Part shown: positions 1 through 13,342 of the stretch, one piece after another
Layout of the letters: the number at the start of each line of letters is the position of its first letter
Position numbering within the stretch: the stretch's first letter is position 1
Origin: Gloeopeniophorella convolvens
Lineage: Eukaryota; Basidiomycota; Agaricomycetes; Russulales
Direction of reading: 5' to 3'
DNA length: 64,000 nucleotides
Assembly: GCA_022496205.1 (NCBI GenBank)
Contig: WTXD01000029.1
Location: 186,001 to 250,000 of the forward strand
The notes under the pieces: generated by a model
Seen by the model: only the letters and a program-made list of their open reading frames with translations
Database searches by the model: none
Told to the model about the DNA's origin: nothing
Position numbers and translations under genes: made by a program

Positions 1-3000
1 ATAAACCCGGCCAAGATACACGGGCCCACTCTAAACAACCCGCAGCAGAGTGTGTGCACCATCGCGGTGCCGGTGGAGACGAGGAGGACCTGCACCGTCG
101 TGCCCAGCACGGCGCATCCGCGCGGGACGGAACGCAAGCGCAAAACACGCGCGGGGGAACGACTGAATACGCGTGCAGGCGCGGGCGCGTGTGGTGGGGC
201 AGATGACCATGATCAGGCATCAGGTGGGCGCGGGCACTGGTGGAGACTCGGGCGGACGGCTGGCTTGCACCAGCCGCCTGCTTGATAGCGTGACGCTGCG
301 AGGCCCGCTGCCTGGCGGCGCAGTACTATATAACGTGCGCCCTGCCCTCCGCGTCCTGCTCTCCCTCCCCCCGCCCCGTCTCCCGCCCCGTTCTCCTCGC
401 CGCTGCTCGTTCCTGCCGCTCCAGAACATGACGCCTTCGGGCCACCGTCGTCTAGGGTGGAGCCCTTAGTTCTGGTTTCAGTGTTGCTGGAGGCCCGTCT
501 TTTCTTAGACCTCGGGTCCAATGCCACACCACGTCTCTTGATCCGCACCTTGCTGTCCGTCCGTCTGCCTGTCCCGGACGCCTGCGCACCCGCCCCCTAT
601 CCGATCCCTGGCGCCCGCGGCAGCGCGCGCCTCGCGCATGGCTCCCCCTCTGCACTGGTCCTCCGGACGCGCTGCGCACCCACGACAATTACGCCCCCTC
701 CGCCGATCTACCGCGGATCTTCGGGACGCACCCTGCCCCACGCACCACACCACCACACCTTCGCCCCGCCAGCCCGCGCCGACATCCGCACGCACGCACG
801 CACGTATGCACGCCCGTCGTCAAGCAACCCCGCACGCCATCGCCATCGCTGCGAAATTTTTGTATTTCGCCTTTGGTCGTGCCACGATGTACCGCGCGTC
901 GGGCGCGCGACGGAACGGGATGCACCCGCGCGCTGAGCTGGGGGCACCGATTGCAATTCATGGGCGGTGTCCGGGGTCCTCACCGGGCCCACGCGCGATC
1001 CTGCCTTCGCAGCGCGCTTCGCGTCTGGCGCCCACATCGATCCAGGATTTGGCCCCCGCCGGCTGATCAGTACACGCTGCGGCCGGCTCTGTCCCGCATC
1101 GGCCAACCAGGACGCGCCCTCGGCGCGTGTGGGGCCCCGCCCAATCGCGCAAACCGGCTTCGTGATGCGGCGCGATCGGTTTGCTCCCTCTTCTCTTTGT
1201 TTCTGCTTGTTTGTTTGGGCCGTGTTTGCGGGCGTCGAGGCGGGGGAGATCCCAGATCGAGAGGAGGTGGGGTGTGCCATGTGCTCGCCTGCCATCTACA
1301 GATTCTGGCTTGTCCCTCCCTAGACGTGCCCGCGCCCGTCCGCCCCGCGCGGCCGCTGGCAGCCCCTCGTTGGCTGGCCCCCGAGTTCTCCTGAATGTTG
1401 CGGCGCGGAAGATCGAGGGACGCGTGCGGGCCCAGCGGTGCGGAAAGGACAGAGGAGGGGCTGTAGAGAGGCGGGCGGGAGGGCGCAACGCCCTCTGATG
1501 GGCGAGCAAAGGGGCGAGGGCAGGGGCACGAAGCACATCGAAGATGCCAGCCTGCGCCAGCGGTGCCGCTGCCCCTGGTCGCGCCCGCCCCGGCTCGACT
1601 CTCGCAGCGCCATCGCACGAAGAGGTCCGACAAGCGGTCCATCCTGCATACCAACACCTCGCACGCCGGCCAGCGCACGCCACTCTGCGCTGGCCAACAC
1701 TAGTGGCGCGCGTCCCGGATGCACGCATCCATTCCAGCGGCTCTCTGGGTATCCGAGAACATGAAGCTGCGCGCGCGCTCTGGCTTGCTGACGCGAGTCC
1801 CCAGTCTCGGCGCCAATCGCGGCCCATCACACCCGGATCTTGCATCTGCATTTGCTTCCGAGTCCGCACCCCACGCCGCCCCCGCACCGAGGTCTCACCT
1901 GGTCTCGCGCGCCCACCGCGCCGCGCGCAGCGTCCACCCGCCCGTCCGGCAGCCGCATCTCCATCAAGATGGGGTGGCTCCACAACAAATCATATCGTAT
2001 CAGACCATCTCTCGGCACCTTGGCAGCCGCGTCTATCTGGCTCGCGACGGGCGTCTAGATGCCATTGTCCAAATTTTCCTGCCTGGGGCTGGGGCGGCGA
2101 GTCTGTTGTTGTGTCTGCGCCCGCGCTCGTCGGTGCTGTTTTCCGTGTCGGACGTCCACGTCGCGGCGGCTCGCTGCCTCCGCCTCCTTCGCTTCGCGCT
2201 GACACAGCCTGACGGGGCGTTCGGTCTCGCTCGCCCTTGCTGTTCGGTCTTGATCTTGGTCTTGACTTTGATCTGGTCTTCGTCCGGCACGTGCGCGTTC
2301 GTCATGACTTGATAGCGTGCCGAGAGAGGAAGCAGCGCGCGGGTGACGCAAGTGCCCTGCCTGCACGACGCTCGCACGGCACTCGGACCTGTCGGATCTG
2401 GCGTCGCGCTCCACCCGCCTGAGCAACACACCTCCGCGGCTTTCTCGCTGGCTCGGTCTGCACGACGCAGCAATGCAACGCCACCTGCATCGCGCGCGAG
2501 TTGTCTGCCTGTGGTTGGCTGCGGGTGCCACGCGGCGCCCCCGCACGCCTTTGCTTCCTTCCCCTAAACTTCCCCTCTGCCACAACTCGCGCGCGCGCTT
2601 CGATGCTTCGGTGCTTCTCGCTCCAACTCAGCGTGCGCGCGCATCCTATTGTCGGGTGCGTGCTGGTGCGGGTTCGGCGGGTTCGAGTTCGGGTTGTGGT
2701 TCTGCGGCTTGGCTTGGGGACCTCGGTGTCGGAGCCGCGGGGCACCGTGCCCGGCGCGCTGGGACCTGTGCCCCAGCCGGCCGGAACGAGGATGTGGGTC
2801 GGCGCGCGGGGCGCCCCAGCGCGGCGGGACGCGCTAGCTGCGTTGGGGCTAATGGCGCGTCCGCGTCCCGCGGCGCTGGGCCACCGCTCGCCCGCTCTGT
2901 CCCCATGTGCGCAGGGCGGCCTCGACGTACGTACAGCGGGCCCGAGTGCGTTCCGCTCCCGCTCGCGGCTCCGCGTGCTTGTGTGCGTGGGCAGGCTCCC

Positions 3001-4025
3001 CGGCGAGGCTAGCCTTTGCTGGGACGTGGCTTGCGCCCGGGGCGGTATGTGCTCTGGCAGACAGGCAATTTAGCTTTGTGCGCGGGTGTTTGGTTTAGCA
3101 GGGGTGCGAAGGTGCCGGTGCGGGACCGCGCGAGAACGTACGTGTGAGCAAGGGGCGTGTGTAGGAGTACCGCTCGCAGAGATGAAATACGATATCGCGC
3201 GCGCGCGCCGGTTGCGAGGCCGCCCGCGAGTGCTGCTGTAGGGACGATTGATGCGAAGGTTGTCTGACAGACCGAAGTGAGACGACGTCATGTGCGTGCA
3301 CGCGGTGCCAGACTGGGTTTCCCAGCGCAAGACGGACGCGCGCTCGCGCAGGTGTACGTACTGCAAGCGATGGATCGATGGCGGGGACCGGGTGGCCGCC
3401 GCGCGGCGGGGCGACGTCATATGCACTATCGCGTTGTATGGTATACAGTACTGATACACATCTGAACTACACTCTTTTCTTGGTTTCGACTGTACCACAA
3501 CTTGCTGCGGAATACGAATGCGGTGTCGCAGGTTTAAAAAGATGTCGCCGTGTCGCGTCGTGCCGAATAGGCCGCGCGCGAGCGGCGGGCGGCGGGGGCT
3601 CGGCTCGGGCTCGATCGCAGCCGGCAGGTGTTGCTCGATTGTTGGGGTGGTCGGTGACCGAGGAGGGCAGGGGCCCAGGAGAGTATGGACGGCTGGGATG
3701 GTGGGCTGCTCTGAGGATGCTGAGGATTAGGTTGGGGGCGGGGCTGGAGAAGCAGGTTCGCTCGCTGGCAAGGGACGAGGCGAGGGTCTGGTTGCGGGCC
3801 GTGTGTGCGGGGGACTGGGGGATGCGGGGTGGGCGGGGCGGGGTGGCGTCGGGGGAGGGCGTGCCTGGGTGGGGATGATCCGGGCCAGGGCGCGGGGCGG
3901 GGGCGCCGACCGTGGGTGCGATCGCGGACCGGTTCGGGGGAGATGATACATGGATTATCTGGGCGAATATAATATTGACCTGCGGGTTTGGCCCCGCGTC
4001 CTCTTATTCCCTCTCACAACGCCCC
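1..4025. other. GC-rich gene-free region upstream of the bHLH gene
   Basis: About 4 kb of very GC-rich, pyrimidine-patchy DNA. Overlapping reading frames are open on both strands, but none shows a recognisable domain or a plausible splice pattern, so I read them as by-products of high GC. A palindromic E-box CACGTG lies at 2288-2293; class B bHLH factors bind this motif, so autoregulation of the downstream bHLH gene is conceivable but is only inference. A long upstream region is unusual in a genome where neighbouring genes sit 80-600 bp apart. Confidence 0.5.
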
Positions 4026-4355
4026 ATGGCCTTTTTCCAGGCGTCCTCCTACAAGCCCCAGATCAGACAGGAAGGCTTCCACCTCCCGTCCCCGCCCCCC
4101 TCCGTCCCGTCGCCCCCGCCCAACACCCACTTCGACCCCGCCAACATGTTCATGCCCCACTTCCTCCCTGACTCCTTCCGCAAGGCCCCCCCGGACTCGG
4201 CACAGCAATCCATGGACTTTACCGAGGAGCTCGCAAGTCTCATGGCCCACTCGCCCCAGCCCGCCGGCCATCCTCACCATCCCCACCACCACCAGTCCCA
4301 TGAGCGCTCGACCCAGTCCCCGGACGCATCGGAGCGATCCTCCCACAATCAGTCC

Positions 4356-4403
<48 letters not shown>

Positions 4404-5900
4404 TACCGTCACAACATCTTTGACATATCCGCCCCGCACTCGTCCTACCAGCCCCACCAGCCACAGCAATTCTCCCTCCCAACCCAGCTCCCCCCGCTCT
4501 CTACGCCCTTCCACGACCCCTACGCCAACCCGAACCCCGCTACCGCCACAAACTCGACGACCTCCTCCGGACACCCTCCGCCCCACTTCAACAGCACCCT
4601 CCCTGCTCTCTCCTCGTCCCTCCGCTACGACCCCCGAGAGCCCCCGCCCTCGTCCTACCACCCGGCCGATTACGCACGAGCCGACTCGGCCGACGCGCGC
4701 TCCCGTTCCCGTTCCCGGCCGCCTACTGCCCCCGAGCCGCCCAGCACGCATGGCGGGCCCGCGCGCACCGCCCGCGCCAAGCGCGGCAGCGTCTCCTCGA
4801 CCTCGCCCCCGCGGCCCGGCGCCCACCCGCACGCCATCCTCATCCCACCCCACCGCCAGGCCAGCTCCGCCCTGCCCGTCTCGCCGCTCTCCATGCACTC
4901 GGCCAGCACGTGGCACCAGGAGTTCTCCCTGCCCACCCCGGACAGCCTCGGCACGGGCGCGTTTGGGAGCTACGGCACGCCCGGCGCGGGCGGCATCTCG
5001 CCAAAGGACATCGGCGCCGATCCGACGCAGGACGCCGCCACCAAGCAGTGAGTAGTTGTCCTTCTGCGCCGTTTGTAGCAGAGGTAGATCCGCGCGGTCT
5101 TTTGTTGTAGGGCGCTGCTCGCGAACGAAAAGCGCCGTCGGCGCCGCGAGAGCCATAATGCTGTCGAGCGGCGCCGCCGGGACAATATCAACGAGAAGAT
5201 TAGCGAGCTCGCGACGTTAATCCCCGAGTGCATGCTTGATCCGGGCGGTGAGCCCTGCGCCTTATCTCCCCTCCCCGCTTATCACTGATGGCGGTATGTG
5301 TTTGTGTGTGTGTGCAGCGCCCGCTCAGACGCCGACCTCGCCGACGCCGGACGACGTACTGCTGGGCAACCTCGTCCCCGAGGGCGCTGCGCAGGCCGCC
5401 ACGGGCGAAGACTCGAGCAAGAGCGAGGCGGCCGAGGCGGTCGTCAAGGCGAACAAGGGCATGATCCTCCGCAAGAGCGTCGAGTACATCCGGTGCGTGT
5501 CCCGTCCGCCCTTCCTCGTACCTTGGCATGTGCGCTGACACGCGAGCACAGGTACCTGCAGCAGCTCGTCACGGCACAGGCGAACCGCAACCGCGAGCTG
5601 GAGGCGCAGATCGGCGCACTTCACCCGTCGCCAGGGCCGTCGCCACCCAACTCAGCTGCGACTGCCGCGCCACTCACGAACGGCGGCGCGCACGCGGACG
5701 AACTCGTGCTGCACGACGAGCTCGGCGCCGCGGGCAAGTGGGAGCATGCGCTGAGCGCGCTGGCGGAGAGCGAGAGCGACGACGTCGAGATGGACGAGAG
5801 CGGCGCAGAGCGTGGGCGCCAGCGGCACCGGCCGGGTGCGGGCGCGAGCGCGAGCGCGGAGGACGTGCGGGTGAAGGAGGAGGGCATGGAGGTGTCGTGA
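4026..5900 (+). CDS. bHLH transcription factor with N-terminal polyglutamine tract
   Basis: Predicted nuclear DNA-binding protein of about 560 aa in four exons: 4026-5047, 5111-5247, 5318-5492 and 5552-5900. All introns are GT..AG and the phases close exactly. The first 340 residues are low-complexity Pro/Ser/His-rich with 16 consecutive Gln at 4356-4403. Exon 2 encodes the basic region and helix 1 (KRRRRRESHNAVERRRR followed by INEKISELATLIP). The His, Glu and Arg spacing is that of class B bHLH proteins that bind CACGTG (USF/Cbf1 type). Exon 3 carries a long loop, and helix 2 spans the exon 3/4 junction (residues KSVEYI then RYLQQLV), running into a short leucine-rich coil. The acidic tail ends with a VKEE-type sequence that resembles a SUMO site. 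The start was set at the Met beginning MAFFQASSY; an in-frame upstream extension is possible but looks non-coding. The target genes are unknown. Confidence 0.88.
4356..4403 (+). repeat. CAG/CAA repeat (16 Gln codons)
   Basis: An interrupted CAG/CAA trinucleotide run inside exon 1 of the bHLH gene that encodes 16 glutamines in a row. Mixed codons suggest a partly stabilised repeat. Confidence 0.95.
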
Positions 5901-8900
5901 GCGCCGCCGCGCGCCGCGCGCCACCGCAAAATGACTGGCTGCGTGCCGTGTACCACCACCGACCGACTGATTGGATTCCGACGCTGTACGACTTGTGTGG
6001 CCTGCGAGGTTTCTACTTTTTTTTGTGTGCCGATTATTGTGCTTTACGCTCTGCTCTGCGCTGCTACCCCCCACACCCGATCTACCTATCTATGCACGGT
6101 TCCCCCCGTCCGTTCTTGCGCCCGCCCGCTCGCTCTCTCATCATCTCTATCTCGCTTAATCTCCCTTGACGATGATTCCGCTTTCTTGACGCCGCGCCAC
6201 CCCCCACCACCACCCATCCCACGACACGTACGCGCGCATTACCATACTCGTACGTACGACGACGAAAAGAAGGAAAAGAAGTGCGACACATGCTTGCGTG
6301 ATCTGATCTGATCTGTGGAGCGGGCAAGGGGCAGGGACTCTGAGTTCGCGTTCGCGGAAGACGTGCGGGGAGAGGTGTGGAGCACCGACACGACACGCAC
6401 GTACGGTGTCAGGAAGGCACAAGGAACAGAACGGAACACGGAACGACAGAACAGAACGATTTTGAACGGGATGGGGTTCTGCGGACGGAGAGGCCTGGAG
6501 GTCTGACGGAGAGCATGATGGCGACCTACGCGCACTTGCGTCATTCTCTCGCTGGCCGGCAACAGCTGCTCCTGCTGCGGCACGCAGCCAGGTGCCTCTC
6601 GAGTGGAGTGGGAAACGCAGAGCCAGCGCACAACAAAAACGCAGCGACCCGTCCTCGCGCTCCGAACGCCTCAGAAATTAACTTGGGCTTATCGGTGGGC
6701 GCGCAGTACTGTAAGTACCAGGGAATCGCTCCACACCCCCGATTACAGGCGCGCATGCGAAGCAGACTCGTAAAAGTACTAAGCTTGAGCCACATTACTG
6801 CCACATTGCGGCGGCGTGCCTGGCCAGCCCCTACATGCGCCTCTGTGTCTTCGATTGGTGGTCTCGACTTCGTGTTTGTTCGGAGGAGCTGGAATGGTCT
6901 CCGCGAGACTCGGATCTGGAGGCGAGCGGCGGCGTCGGACGCGGGTGTAATCCCTCGTTTCGATGTTTGGACCGGTTGAACTTGACTCGCGGGCTGTGCA
7001 TAAATGCATGTCGAAGTTAGGAGGCTCCAGCCCTGAGCCGAGGGCTGAGCGCAGAGCGATCTGAGGTAACTGTGACCCGTTTTCGTGCAGCTGCAGGAAC
7101 GGTCGTGCATCGTGGTTGATGCGTCCGATGCGTTCGTGCGGTCAGTGCGTGCTGTCCGCCAGCTGAACAACGGCATGACGCTTGCCGTTTGCTGTCTGCA
7201 TGCCACATGGACGTGCCAGTGCGGCCTTGTACTTTTTATTTCGGCCGACAGTGCGTCGGTGGGGTCGGGCACGGTGACATACATGACAGCGCACTGCAGC
7301 GAGGATCCCGAGGCGTTCGCGGGGTTGTGCTGGACGGAGTGGAGCGCGAGCCACGCTTCGACGTCGTCGACGCACGCGAGCTCAAGTTAAATTATACAGC
7401 ACCCGGCGCGGCCGTCTTCGAACGAGCTCAGCCCGCGGCCAAGTTCGTCGTGCTCGTGCTCGCGTGCCCGTCCGAGTCAGAACAAGGATGGATAACGTGA
7501 ACGTACGTACGCATCCCCCGACCAAGCGCCCGCCCCCGCACTCGAGCGTACTTACTTATCCGATGCGTCACCGTGCCGGCATCCGACTGACAGCCCGACC
7601 CGCGATCCCATCGTGTCCGGCACACACATTGCACCTGCCATAACATAACAAGTAACATAACATACAGTACCGTAAACCCCAACGCCCGCGGCAGCGGTTC
7701 GGAAGACATTCGCCCGCGACATACAAAAGTGAGTTATAGCGCCAGGCACGCTGCCCCCTGCCCTGCGCGCCGGCCCGTGGCGAAAATCGCGCAGCGTCCC
7801 CCCGGGCTCCCGGCCGGCGCGATCTCCTCGATAGGCAGCTCGGCGGGCGGGCGGTTCGCTCGCTTGCCCGCTCGCTCGCTCATCGACACCGTCATGATGA
7901 TCCAGTTCCCCGCGTCCAAGTTGTGCCCTCCCCGTTCCGGCGCGTGCGGTCCAACACGGCGCGGGCGCGAAGTGCGGGGTAGATAGCGTTCGGCTTCCTA
8001 ATACATAACACGCGTGCGTGCGTGCGGCGGCGGGCAATACAGTTTACAGTTACAGTTTGGTACATACTGGCTTCGTTGAATGTGTGGCCTGCGCGGGCTA
8101 TACACGGGCTGGGTGAATTGGGAACCCGCGCGGGGTTGTGCGTTATGGAAGAGTAGGAAGCGCTCCTCGCAAGTACCGCTGCCTGTGTGCGGTCACTGCG
8201 ACCTCCGACGCTCCTGGGCGTTACGCGCTGGGGCCGGAGGGACCGTGCGTCGTCGTAGCGCCTCGGTGCCCGGGCTCGAGCATCCGCGTTGTTCATTTAG
8301 CGCGCAGGTACCGCGCGCACAAGCTGTTCGTCCAAGCCTTCTCCTTATGTCGACGGCGGCGAGCGCTCACAAGCCAGCCCGCTGCCAAGTTAGCGCGCGC
8401 GGTGGGCATAACTACGTCTCTGCTCGTCAAGCCCGACTCCTTGCGTCGGGGTCCGCGGAACTTGCGGGTTTAACGTTGAACAGTACACGGCAAGATCATT
8501 GCGTCATGCAATTGCCCTGGCGTCGCCGCCTCGGCCGTGCGCCGCACATGCTTGATCAGGGCTGCCCCGCCGCGCACGCCTTCCTTCCCAACAGAGCAGA
8601 TGCAAGAGCCGAAACCCAGTCGCCGCGCCAGAAACAGCAACGCCAACGGGCCCTCGGACACGCAGCCTATATATAACTGTACTCGAGTAAGCAACTTGCG
8701 CCTGCGCCGCGAGCACGCGATCGCTGGCACGGTGCCCCTGCCAGCGCAGCGCGTCGACGTCGCGCACGGTGGCCCGGTCTGGCCTGCCATGATGGTTCGC
8801 GCCGCGCCGCCGGAAAGTTGGGCCCAGTGCTGCCGCGGTTGCGATGCGACGGGATGCGACGCGCCGGGCGGCGCACGGACCCAGGGACCCCTTGGTACGG

Positions 8901-11512
8901 TTCAGGGGCTGCTGCCAGCGGGCGGTGTGGAGCATCGCCACGCGCTGCGCGCAAAGCTTAACTCGAGCGTCCGCGGCGCGGCACGCGCGATTGCAAAATC
9001 CACGCGGTGCCACTGGGTTTTGACGTCGTGCCACCCTGTCAGTGGAGCGGGGATGACGAGGGCAACCTAGCCTCCCCTGGAGGCGCCCGGGGCCGGAGGT
9101 ATCGCGCATCTGCATGATTTGCATCACCCCGCGTGTATATTGCGTGCGGGGAAATATCCAATCCAATCGTCCGCGCGGCCGGGTGAGATCCGTCTCCTCC
9201 GACAAGGCGAGCCGGCAACAAAAGCTTTGCGTGCAGGGGCACGCGTCGGCGCGCGGGGATCATCGCGGGCCCAAGCAGGGAACGCGGCATTGCGTCCGGC
9301 GCACTAACTGGGGATGGCGATGTGATGCTACAGGCGCCACTGCCAGTGCTCGTGCGCGCGTGCATATGCGCGCGGCCACGCTTAATTGTGCGAGCACGCG
9401 GCGAAGTTAGACTGGGCACTGGGAGCGCCTAACTTACTTGCCTTGCCGCCCAACTTGAGTACTTGACTTACCGCGGGGGGTAGAGTGGACATCCCAGGAA
9501 GGCGCGTCCCGCGCGTCGATCGGACTCAGCAGGGGCACGCGAAGACGCACCCACTCGCGCCGCGGCGTCTAGCCATCCATCTCCATTCAAGCTCGCGCAA
9601 CGCAAACTCTGTGCGCACGTCGGCCCCGGCGCGTACGACCTCCTACGTGCAGCGTTGCGATTTGCCCGACGCTGATCGATGGCGCGTCTTCCTTCCCGAA
9701 CGGGGCGGCAACTGCTTCCGCGGCGCGTGTTACGAAAGAAGAGGCGTCCCCCGCGCGGGGTAAGAGTTCCTGGGCGTACCGGTCCAGTCAGGCGCAGGTA
9801 CGCGCGCGAAGCCGCCGCCCGCCACCTAGGGCTTCTGCGCGATAGCACAAAGGCGGCGCCGCATTCGCGCGGCGCGCGTGCGCGCCTGTCATGGTGTGCG
9901 TAATTGTAGCGTGAGAGCGCAGGGCGGCGGGGGTGCTTCTGACGCGCTGAGGCCCCTGCCGAAGCGAGGGCCCCGAATCGCGTCGGCGCGACGCGACGGG
10001 CCCGGGGATTGCTACTGCCGGTACCGGGGCGCAGTGGCCTGTTTCCAGAACAATTGATGCGTCTGTTGGCGCGGCTGGAGAGGGAGAAAGGTGTGGGGGT
10101 GCGATGGGGTGTAGTATGTAAACGCATAACGCCGCAAAGGGCGGGCAGAAAAGCGACGCGCGGGACTGACTGGTCCGCTGTCGGAGACTGAACGCGCGCG
10201 AGCGCAAGAACGCCCCTCGGATTTTTCGTCCACTCCTCTGCGTAGAAAGCCTAGAAAGAGAAGGCGAGGCGAAATGAAATGAAATGGACCCCGGGAGACG
10301 GGGAGGCAATTGAAGGAGGCAGCCATCTCTTTACGAGAGACCGGTCCTCAAGGCCTCATGGTGCGCAGCGCAGCGGCGTTCGCGACGCACGGCTACGTCA
10401 GGGGTCCCATGTCGCACCGAAGAAGCAGCTCGTCCTGCCCTTTCCCACCGAACTGGCGAGGGGCAGGAGGGAGGCGCTCAGCAACTCACGACGAATTACG
10501 TCCTAGTGCAGCGCTTGGCGCCCGACAACCGACTCGTCCAGGGAGCGTGTAGGAAGACAGACTCTGACAAGGCCATGCGTGCGGCGGAGAAGCCGGAGGG
10601 TTCAGTGCGCTGGCCAGGGGTCTGTCCGCCTGGTTGTGCTGACAGAAGTCAAAGTGGCTCTGCATGGAACGCCTTGGCCCAAAGTGGGCCGGATGCTGTC
10701 GCGCGGCCACATTGACTCCACGGCGCAAAGATGGGCAAAGTGAAGAGCGCGAGGCTTCGCGGATAGCAGCTTCGCAAGGATAGGAGACCGTTGCGGGATC
10801 AAACGGGTAGATCCTCGGGTGCCTTGGTCGTCCTGTGTGCAGGGGACTGAATAGCGGATGGAACAGCAGGTTGTCCTGCCATATATGGCTCAATGCACGT
10901 CTAAGTTGAATGGACGTCCTGGTTTTGCCTGGACGAGGGGCAGTGCGAAGGGGGAGCAGCGCATGGTACCGAGGGGAATTGGACCCAGCGAGGTGTCAGA
11001 GATATCTTTCACACCGAAGACCGCTTGATCGGGAAGAATCAGTGGGCGGGCGAGAGAAAGTCCCACGAAGAGGGGGTGTATGCGCACGCCAAGGGCGCCA
11101 GGCGAAGGGAACGAGCTGGAGCGAACAAGTCGATCGGACGGATGTTTGCGCGCAGTCCACCTTGCGCAGCACGGAAGCTGATTCCGACGTGGGTGCAATC
11201 GCCCACGCAGCACACCTTCGTATGTGCACGCCTCCTTGCTGTCGCATCCTGCTCGTCACTGGGATCGTTTTCGCTGAGGGAGAGTCGGTCAAGCGATCAA
11301 ACTTTCTCAGGAGGACCGCCTGGCGACGCGCGCGCTCACGTGATGTGACGCATTTACATAATCCACCAATCAACCGACGCGTCTTGGTCGCGTTGAACGC
11401 TCAACGCGACTCGCATCTCCGTTCGCTCGGTGAAAACTCACCTCCAGCTCGCTTTGAGGCGTAATAAGCTCGTAGATACTGTCCAGGGAGCCCTTGTATA
11501 CTCACGCTTGGG
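5901..11512. other. Gene-poor region between the bHLH and pRiA4b-like genes
   Basis: About 5.6 kb in which I find no gene I can support. Open frames on both strands (for example a 233-codon minus-strand frame at 8504-9205) are Arg/Ala-rich and domain-free, as expected by chance in GC-rich DNA. The first few hundred bases are T-rich and probably contain the bHLH 3' end. A CACGTG E-box lies at 11337-11342, about 170 bp before the next start codon. A non-coding transcript cannot be excluded from sequence alone. Confidence 0.45.
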
Positions 11513-13217
11513 ATGCCGAAACGGACTTTCGACGAATCAGAGCCGTCTTCGTCGTTGCCACCATCCTCGTCACCAGCGAAAAGAGCACACATCTCTACCC
11601 CCGCCCGGCACTCGACCCCTCCAAGCTCCGTCTTCTCGACACCCTACACACCTTCTATCTACTCCATCCCCGCCGACTCGCCAACAAACCCCCTGGGCCT
11701 CAAGCGGCGCGCCAACAACCTCGCCCTCCCAAAGGCGACAGCGTTCTCAAAGCACATCGCCCTGCGCTTCCAGCTGATCCGCGACTCGGACGCCCCGCCG
11801 CCAAAGTCGTCGCTCTGGGCCGCGACGCCGCCCGACTCGCCCCGCTCCGACGCAAGCGACTCGGCGCAGTACGCCGACGAGGGCACGTACCGCATCGTGC
11901 AGGTCCCGCTCACGTACACCTTCCGGCACTTGCACATGCTCCTCCTTTTCCTCTTCGACGGGGACCCGGGTGCGATGTGCCGCGGGCAGGGCCACCTCTT
12001 CGAGGTGCACCACGGCGTTGCGGCTGGCGCACCCGGCGAGATCGCGCGCGGGCGACTGCGCGTGCGGCTCTCTCGCGCACGCGACCCGTACTACTCGGCG
12101 CGCTCGCTTGCGGACCTCGTCGCGGCGTCGTCGTCCACGCTGGACTTGGCCGGCGGCGGGGGCGACGGCGCAGATACAGACGCGGATGGGGAGGAGCTCG
12201 AGCTCGAGGATGAGGAGGAAGACGCGAGCTGGCGCTGGGAGGGTGAAGACGACTTTACGCTCGGGCACGTATGGGCCGTGCGCGAGCGCGACCCGACGCG
12301 CGGAATCATCTACGTGCGCCCGCTCTCCCCATCCCACCCCAGCCCCGCCCACCTCGCTGACCCGCACGCCTCCTCCCTCGCAGCACCACGACGACAGCAG
12401 CGCAGTGCACATCACGATCAACACCCAGCGCGTCCCGCACCGCAAGGGCGTCGGCAACACGCCCTTCGTCTTCCGCGCGTTCGGCGCGCCGCCGCTCGAC
12501 CCCCCGCGCGCGCGCTCGCCCTCGCCGCCCCCACCGCCCCGCATCTTCCCGCGCCGCCGCGTGCCGCCCGCGCCCGAGCTCGACGCGCCGTCCCCGGGCG
12601 CCGCACCGGACGACTTTGACGGCGGGCTCGACCCGCGCGCGTGGAACCGCACCGGCGCGTGGGCGCGCTTCCTCGCGCGTGCCGCGCGCGCGCGCTCGCC
12701 CGCGTCGTCCGCGTCGCCGTCGCCGTCGCCATCGCAGCCGGGCTCGCCGGCGCGCGGGGTGCTGCGCCGCGCCGCGACGATGCCGTACGGGAGCGAGGCG
12801 GCGAGCAGCAGCGCTGCGTCGCTACCTGCGGCCGCGTCCTGGGCGGCAGCGGCAGCGACGTCGTCGCCTGCGCGCAGCATCAGCCTCCCGGGCCTCACGC
12901 CGGCGCCGGCGCGCGTGCGCACGCGGTACCGCGTCGCGCGGGCCGCGCGGAGGCTGCTTGGGCTCACGGAGCGCGCGCTGGTGAGCGCCGCTGCGGAGGA
13001 AGAGGACGCGGATGAGCCGGTGCGGAAGGCGCCTGGGAAGAAGGCGAAGGCGGTGGAGACGAAGGAGGACGTGAGGGAGAGGGCGAGGGGGAAGGTGGCG
13101 GACAGGGGCAAGGCGAAGGGCAAGGCGAAAGGGAAAGAGAACCGGGTCGCGCTGGAGGAGGACGCGCGCGACGAGGAGGACTGGGACCCGTTCGCGGACG
13201 GGGAGGAGGTCTGGTAG
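11513..13217 (+). CDS. pRiA4b ORF-3-like domain protein
   Basis: Two exons, 11513-12313 and 12384-13217, joined by a 70-nt GT..AG intron at a codon boundary, give 544 aa. Residues from about 70 to 170 (KHIALRFQLI ... YRIVQVPLTYTF ... LHMLLLFLF ... HLFEVHHG) follow the layout of the plasmid pRiA4b ORF-3 / IS1096 TnpR-like fold: a beta strand, a Leu-His helix that begins the 'LH..I' element, then a His-containing strand. An acidic stretch follows, then a paired strand region in exon 2 (AVHITINTQRV). The C-terminal third is Pro/Ser/Ala-rich, then Lys-rich with repeated GKAKGK, ending in an acidic DPFADGEEVW. Founding members come from bacterial plasmids and transposons; the role of fungal members is unknown to me. 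A copy of its C-terminus lies at about 27757-28062. The family call rests on pattern recognition only. Confidence 0.7.
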
Positions 13218-13342
13218 CGGCGCCCCCGCAGTTTGGGTCGCTTGGGTGCGTCTCTTCGTCGTTCACGCTATACATACAATACCATGTACCATAAATCACT
13301 GCATTCACTCCGGACATTTTCATCTTCGCCTCCGGGCCCCGA

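Noticed and set aside
4014..5156. A 380-codon minus-strand frame opposite the bHLH gene
   Set aside because: Gly/Val/Leu-rich antisense of a Pro/Gln-rich exon; the plus strand gives the recognisable bHLH domain.
8504..9205. A 233-codon minus-strand frame in the gene-poor region
   Set aside because: Arg/Ala-rich, no domain, no splice structure, and other frames are equally open.
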